Source of the DNA: Candidatus Flexicrinis affinis
GTDB taxonomy: Bacteria; Chloroflexota; Anaerolineae; Aggregatilineales; Phototrophicaceae
Assembly (NCBI GenBank): GCA_016716525.1
Contig: JADJWE010000001.1
Coordinates: 1,054,001-1,118,000 of the forward strand
Reading direction: 5' to 3'
DNA length: 64,000 bases
This document shows positions 61,138 through 64,000 of this stretch, piece after piece. The notes below the pieces were generated by a model. That model had not been told where the DNA came from, made no database searches, and saw only the letters and a list, made by a program, of their open reading frames with translations. Each line of letters begins with the position of its first letter. Position 1 is the first letter of the stretch. A program made the translations under genes and the position numbers.

Positions 61138-61440
61138 ATGAGTTCAGTCGTAGCAACGGCGCTATTCGTCTACTTGGCACTCGGTATAGGTCTAGTCGTC
61201 ACCAGTATCCATAAACGAATCTGGGACGTCGTGCGACGTGATGGAGTAGTACGCGAGGACCATTTCGGAGTTGGCAACCCAAATCGGGATTGGTACTTCA
61301 ACAAGAAAATGGCAAGCGCGATCTACTTCGCTGTAATCTCGATCCGCTTCGTTGGCAAGATCCTCCTTATCGTCAATACTGCGTACCTCGCAATTGCGGT
61401 CTTGGTCGAATTGTTCGCCACTATAACCGGGAGTCGATAG
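61138..61440 (+). CDS. Putative immunity protein 4 (two-helix membrane protein, 100 residues)
   Basis: A GAGGT ribosome-binding site precedes the ATG at 61138, 21 bases after tail 4. Two transmembrane helices (ALFVYLALGIGLVVTSI and ILLIVNTAYLAIAVLVELFA) flank a charged 40-residue loop. Comparable in size and topology to putative immunity protein 5, although sequence similarity is weak by eye. Confidence 0.55.
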   Translation: MSSVVATALFVYLALGIGLVVTSIHKRIWDVVRRDGVVREDHFGVGNPNRDWYFNKKMASAIYFAVISIRFVGKILLIVNTAYLAIAVLVELFATITGSR

Positions 61441-61558
61441 ACGAGATCGGACGTGATGCACTACATGCACGTCCGCTGGGGATGTTCGCCCAGCGCTTGT
61501 GGCGCCCATCTGAATCGCGTATGGCTTCACCGGCGTTGAGCGACGGCAACGACGCAAA
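61441..61558 (+). pseudogene. Rhs core remnant before cassette 5
   Basis: Two stretches of core (ATCGGACGTGATGCACTAC through GTTCGCCCAGCGC, then CGTATGGCTTCACCGGCG to GACGGCAACG) with an internal deletion and lost frame. Ends at the fixed junction before palindromic copy B. Confidence 0.7.
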
Positions 61559-61646
61559 GTCTCCCCCTCGCGAGATAGCGAGGGGGAGAACGGTACACAG
61601 TGAGTGCCCTTCTCCGAACGGAGTGGGGCACTCAAGCGTATACTAG
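61559..61646 (+). repeat. Cassette-junction palindromic element, copy B
   Basis: CTCCCCCTCGCGAGATAGCG hairpin with GCGAGGGGGAG, then a second dyad GAGTGCCC...CTCCGAACGGAG...GGGCACTC and GCGTATACTAGGTG leading into the start of core 5. Confidence 0.75.
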
Positions 61647-62933
61647 GTGCATGACGAACTGTTCACCACCGAGATGGCGTACGACACCAAACCTAATCCC
61701 CCGGCCCCGTCTCCAAAAGGCGAGAAAGAGGCCGGCCGACAGCGCTTTCGCCCCTCGCCCCTTGAGGGAGAGGGGTTGGGGGTGAGGGGCCATTCGCAAA
61801 GCGCGACGGAGTACGATCCGTTTGGCGAGCCGATTGTGGCGCCGGCCGGGACCGCGTACGGCTTCACCGGCGAGCTGACCGACGGCAACGGGCTGGTGTA
61901 TCTGCGCGCGCGGTATCTGGCCCCCGCCCTCGGCACGTTCGCCAGTCGCGATCCGTGGCGAGGGACGGCGTCCGCGCCGCGGACGTGGAACGGATACGCG
62001 TGGGTCGAGGGGAACGTGATCAACCGGGTGGACGGGAGTGGGATGCAGAGTTGCTTCAGTAGCGGCGGTACATCTGTGTCGCAGCAGACCTCCGCGCCCC
62101 TCACGTCGACACCCTATGCGCCGACCACCACGTCAACACCGGTCTATACGCCAACGTATACGTCTACTCCAACCGACACGGCCACACCGACTCCAACGGC
62201 GACGGCTACGAGTACGCAAATCCCAACTCTGTATCCCACATCCACGCTGACTCCCACCCATACACCGTCTCTAGTGCCGTCTGCGACATCCACACCAAGC
62301 AATACCCCTACCCCTACGCCCACAATCGAGCCGACGTCCATAGAACCCGTGCTTACCGCTGTCCATCCGACGATCGAGGCCCAGCGCCGCGTATATGCAA
62401 GCGACGCGGTCATGGTGCTTGGTTTCAGGGGCGACCTAACTTTCAGCTTGCTAGGACTAGGGGCAGATTCCAACGTGGAATTACTTGTGGCACCAGATTC
62501 GTTGCTGAGTGGAAACCTTCTGGACTTGGCTACTAACGCCGCCGGAATCCAGTTTACTCGAGGGATAGAAGCGAAAGTCTTTCCCTTAGGCGAAACTGGA
62601 GTAGGCGCATCGGCTGGAGTAGTCGTAGGGTTCACTAGACGCGGATTGTTGGGCAAGAGTGGTCAGTCCGTTGTCGTGGGTGGGGGAAATGTACAGGTTC
62701 CATTCTTTGGCCTCGGACTAGAAGCCGACGTGTCGCTCGGCTCCGAATCGTCGTATCTCTACATCGGCGGTTCGGTCGGTGCAAGAGTGCATCCTTCGCC
62801 GCTTTCTCTCTACGTTGAGGTTTCCGAAACGCACTCATTGAACGTAGTCAGAGAAGCTCTGAATTTGCTTCCTTTCCCGTTCAATTGGGTCTTTAGCAGT
62901 GTCGATGCGCTAAGGAAAATCCTTGGTCAGTGA
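61647..62933 (+). CDS. Rhs core with internal deletion (palindromic fusion) and tail 5
   Basis: 428 residues. The first 13 (HDELFTTEMAYD) are the beginning of the core. The frame then passes through a palindromic element (NPPAPSPKGE ... GEGLGVRG, 61692-61796) and rejoins the core at SATEYDPFGEPIVAPAG, about 230 codons later, keeping the frame open. After VNRVDGSG there is a long Thr/Pro linker (about 85 residues) and a beta-rich domain related to tail 4 (VVGGGNVQVPFFGLGLEADV). No known toxin family. The deletion removes most YD repeats, so this module cannot form a normal Rhs shell. Confidence 0.68.
   Translation: MHDELFTTEMAYDTKPNPPAPSPKGEKEAGRQRFRPSPLEGEGLGVRGHSQSATEYDPFGEPIVAPAGTAYGFTGELTDGNGLVYLRARYLAPALGTFASRDPWRGTASAPRTWNGYAWVEGNVINRVDGSGMQSCFSSGGTSVSQQTSAPLTSTPYAPTTTSTPVYTPTYTSTPTDTATPTPTATATSTQIPTLYPTSTLTPTHTPSLVPSATSTPSNTPTPTPTIEPTSIEPVLTAVHPTIEAQRRVYASDAVMVLGFRGDLTFSLLGLGADSNVELLVAPDSLLSGNLLDLATNAAGIQFTRGIEAKVFPLGETGVGASAGVVVGFTRRGLLGKSGQSVVVGGGNVQVPFFGLGLEADVSLGSESSYLYIGGSVGARVHPSPLSLYVEVSETHSLNVVREALNLLPFPFNWVFSSVDALRKILGQ
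61692..61796. repeat. Coding-type palindromic element, copy 2 (inside cassette 5)
   Basis: Starts CCTAATCCCCCGGCCCC and ends GGTTGGGGGTGAGGGGCCATT, with core sequence resuming at CAAAGCGC. The right-hand junction is identical to that of copy 1 at 54812, while the left junction is at a different core position. Confidence 0.75.
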
Positions 62934-62939
62934 GGTACG

Positions 62940-63206
62940 ATGTCAGTCGCTATCCACATCACATTGATTGTTCTTGCACTACTGCCTGCCTTGTTGGTCT
63001 GGCCAGCATCGAACCGGGCGGTTCGACTTGGCCTCAAGCTGGCAAACCAAGATGAGCCAGTCGACTGGGTACCAGACAACAGAAGGTCGTTCTACAGTTG
63101 CGCGTTCATTGTCGGCGGCATAACTGGGCTGATTGGAAGCTGTGGGATTATCAGCACATTTGTGTGCTACATCCTATCCCAGCTTGCATTGCCAAGTGGC
63201 GTCTAG
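62940..63206 (+). CDS. Putative immunity protein 5 (two-helix membrane protein, 88 residues)
   Basis: GAGGT lies four bases before the ATG, six bases after the stop of tail 5. Two hydrophobic segments (HITLIVLALLPALLVW and FIVGGITGLIGSCGIISTFVCYIL) flank a charged loop (NQDEPVDWVPDNRRS). Position and topology resemble those of protein 4. Confidence 0.55.
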   Translation: MSVAIHITLIVLALLPALLVWPASNRAVRLGLKLANQDEPVDWVPDNRRSFYSCAFIVGGITGLIGSCGIISTFVCYILSQLALPSGV

Positions 63207-63318
63207 GTCCTGCAGCAGGGAGGCGCGGCGGAGTACGATCCGTTTGGCGAGCCGATTGTCACGCCGGTGGGGACCGCGTACGGCTTCACCGGCAAGCTGA
63301 CCGACAGCAACGACACAA
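63207..63318 (+). pseudogene. Rhs core remnant before cassette 6
   Basis: Core sequence from GCGGCGGAGTACGATCCGTT through GCTTCACCGGCAAGCTGACC to the fixed junction GACAGCAACG, out of any long frame. Confidence 0.7.
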
Positions 63319-63407
63319 TACCTCCCCCTCGCCTTCTCGCGAGGGGGAGAACGGTACACTGCGAGTGCCCTTCTCCGAACGGAGTGGGGCACTCAAGCGT
63401 ATACTGT
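63319..63407 (+). repeat. Cassette-junction palindromic element, copy C
   Basis: CCTCCCCCTCGCCTTCTCGC hairpin with GCGAGGGGGAG, then the same second dyad as copy B and GCGTATACTGTGTG before the start of core 6. Confidence 0.75.
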
Positions 63408-64000
63408 GTGGATGATGAACTGTTCACCACCGAGATGGCGTACGACCCGGCGGGACGCGTGACGACGATCCACCACCACCACGACGTATCCGGCGTGCCG
63501 CAGACGCTCGCCCGTTTCGACTATACCGTGGACGCGCGCGGCAACCGGACGCAGGCGGTCGAGCAGCGCCAGCCCAGCGGCGGCGGATCGCTCCAGCCGC
63601 AGACGCACGTCTACACCTACGACGGCGTCGAGCGCGTGACCGGCGCGACCACCTATCCGAATGCCACGCCGACCGGCACGCCGATCCGCACGTTTGCCTA
63701 CGGCTACGATGTGGCCGGCAACCGGACCAGCGCGGCGCTCAACGGCACGCCGACGAGCTACACGTACAACACCCGCAACCAGCTCACCAGCGACGGGGCG
63801 CACACCTTCAGCTACGACAAAAACGGCAACCGGATCAGCGACGGCACGCTGAGCACGGTCTGGGACCGCGCCGGCCGGATGCTGTCGTACGACGGGCACA
63901 GCTACGCCTACGACGGCGAGGGACGACGCATCGCGCAGACGGCCGCCGGATCGACGACGCGCTACGTGCTGGACGTGCAGCGCGGGCTGCCGGCGGTGAT
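63408..64000 (+). CDS. Start of a sixth Rhs core module (runs off the window)
   Basis: The frame from GTG (DDELFTTEMAYDPAGRVTT) is open to the last base and matches cores 1 and 4 almost residue for residue (YDGVERVTGATTYPN, YDVAGNRTSAALNG, RYVLDVQRGLPAV). The tail and partner gene lie beyond the window. It shows the array continues. Confidence 0.8.
   Translation, partial: MDDELFTTEMAYDPAGRVTTIHHHHDVSGVPQTLARFDYTVDARGNRTQAVEQRQPSGGGSLQPQTHVYTYDGVERVTGATTYPNATPTGTPIRTFAYGYDVAGNRTSAALNGTPTSYTYNTRNQLTSDGAHTFSYDKNGNRISDGTLSTVWDRAGRMLSYDGHSYAYDGEGRRIAQTAAGSTTRYVLDVQRGLPAV

Larger units (their letters stand above)
49971..64000. mobile_element. Putative genomic island at tRNA-Ser carrying a serine recombinase and an Rhs cassette array
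   Basis: The left end is set by the tRNA-Ser gene, with a large serine recombinase oriented toward it and its frame crossing the tRNA. Two coupled small genes and then a plus-strand Rhs tip array extend beyond the window. Tails and partner genes are visibly less GC-rich than the cores. The right attachment site is not in view, and no second copy of the tRNA 3' end was noticed up to 64000. The boundaries are therefore inferred. Confidence 0.5.

Noticed and set aside
62090..62350. Thr/Pro repeat-rich DNA as a tandem-repeat locus
   Set aside because: Irregular codons for a TPTPT linker, like those of many secreted proteins in this window; no fixed repeat unit.
54700..63410. Possible CRISPR array because of repeated GC-rich palindromes
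   Set aside because: The repeats are few, about 90-110 bases long, kilobases apart, lie between genes or inside frames, and there are no spacers or cas genes.

Overview
The window is a GC-rich bacterial chromosome segment that most resembles Chloroflexota (Anaerolineae-like). This is inferred from the mix of secreted SH3b, LysM and Thr/Pro-rich (TPTPT) proteins, a zinc-type L28, and a FakA-DegV-DegV-RecG-CoaD run; no taxonomic marker was tested. Coding density is high, with many convergent or divergent gene pairs, intrinsic terminators between convergent units and several ATGA-type overlaps.

Regions: (1) 0-7.7 kb: end of an O-antigen-ligase-like membrane protein, an SH3b-repeat secreted protein, a TIM-barrel sugar isomerase-like gene, class I fructose-1,6-bisphosphatase, two wall/membrane-anchored proteins, a MaoC hydratase and a TPR membrane protein. 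(2) 7.8-16.3 kb: minus-strand run of a coiled-coil protein, coaD, recG, two DegV (FakB-like) proteins and a FakA-like kinase, divergent from rpmB, then rpe. (3) 16.4-30.5 kb, plus strand: aldo-keto reductase, biotin carboxylase, a glycosyltransferase, a 1937-residue multidomain GH13 amylase/pullulanase-like enzyme, coaBC, comEC with a degenerate lactamase domain, and a phosphodiesterase. (4) 30.4-38.8 kb: enolase-superfamily enzyme, beta-hydroxyacid dehydrogenase, AlaX, DapA-type lyase/aldolase, esterase, glycerate kinase and HAD phosphatase. Four of these together could form an acid-sugar to glycerate route. (5) 38.8-39.8 kb: a cluster of three very small genes (72, 71 and 27 codons) ending in a 16-bp hairpin, behind a promoter whose spacer is a perfect palindrome. 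(6) 39.9-49.9 kb: MoxR ATPase, GT9 glycosyltransferase, flavin/F420 oxidoreductase, two related LysM proteins, acetyltransferase, solute-binding lipoprotein, LOG, HIT, enoyl-CoA hydratase and MoaB/MogA.

(7) 49.97 kb to the window end looks like a genomic island at tRNA-Ser(CGA). A large serine recombinase reads from the island straight through the tRNA gene on the opposite strand and is preceded by two small coupled genes. Next to it and diverging from it is a head-to-tail array of at least six Rhs/YD-repeat core modules. The first five each have a different or diverged C-terminal tail followed by a small gene that looks like an immunity gene; one pair is an HNH-type nuclease tail with a HEAT-like partner, three partners are membrane proteins with clear TM segments. 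The cores are near-identical but variously truncated. Truncated core remnants end at one fixed site and join a palindromic element that carries the start of the next core. Two cores have lost their middle, which is replaced by a second, coding-type palindromic element. None of the cassettes has the long N-terminal part expected of a full Rhs protein, so this looks like a store of displaced toxin-immunity tips. It is the strongest candidate here for an undescribed system.
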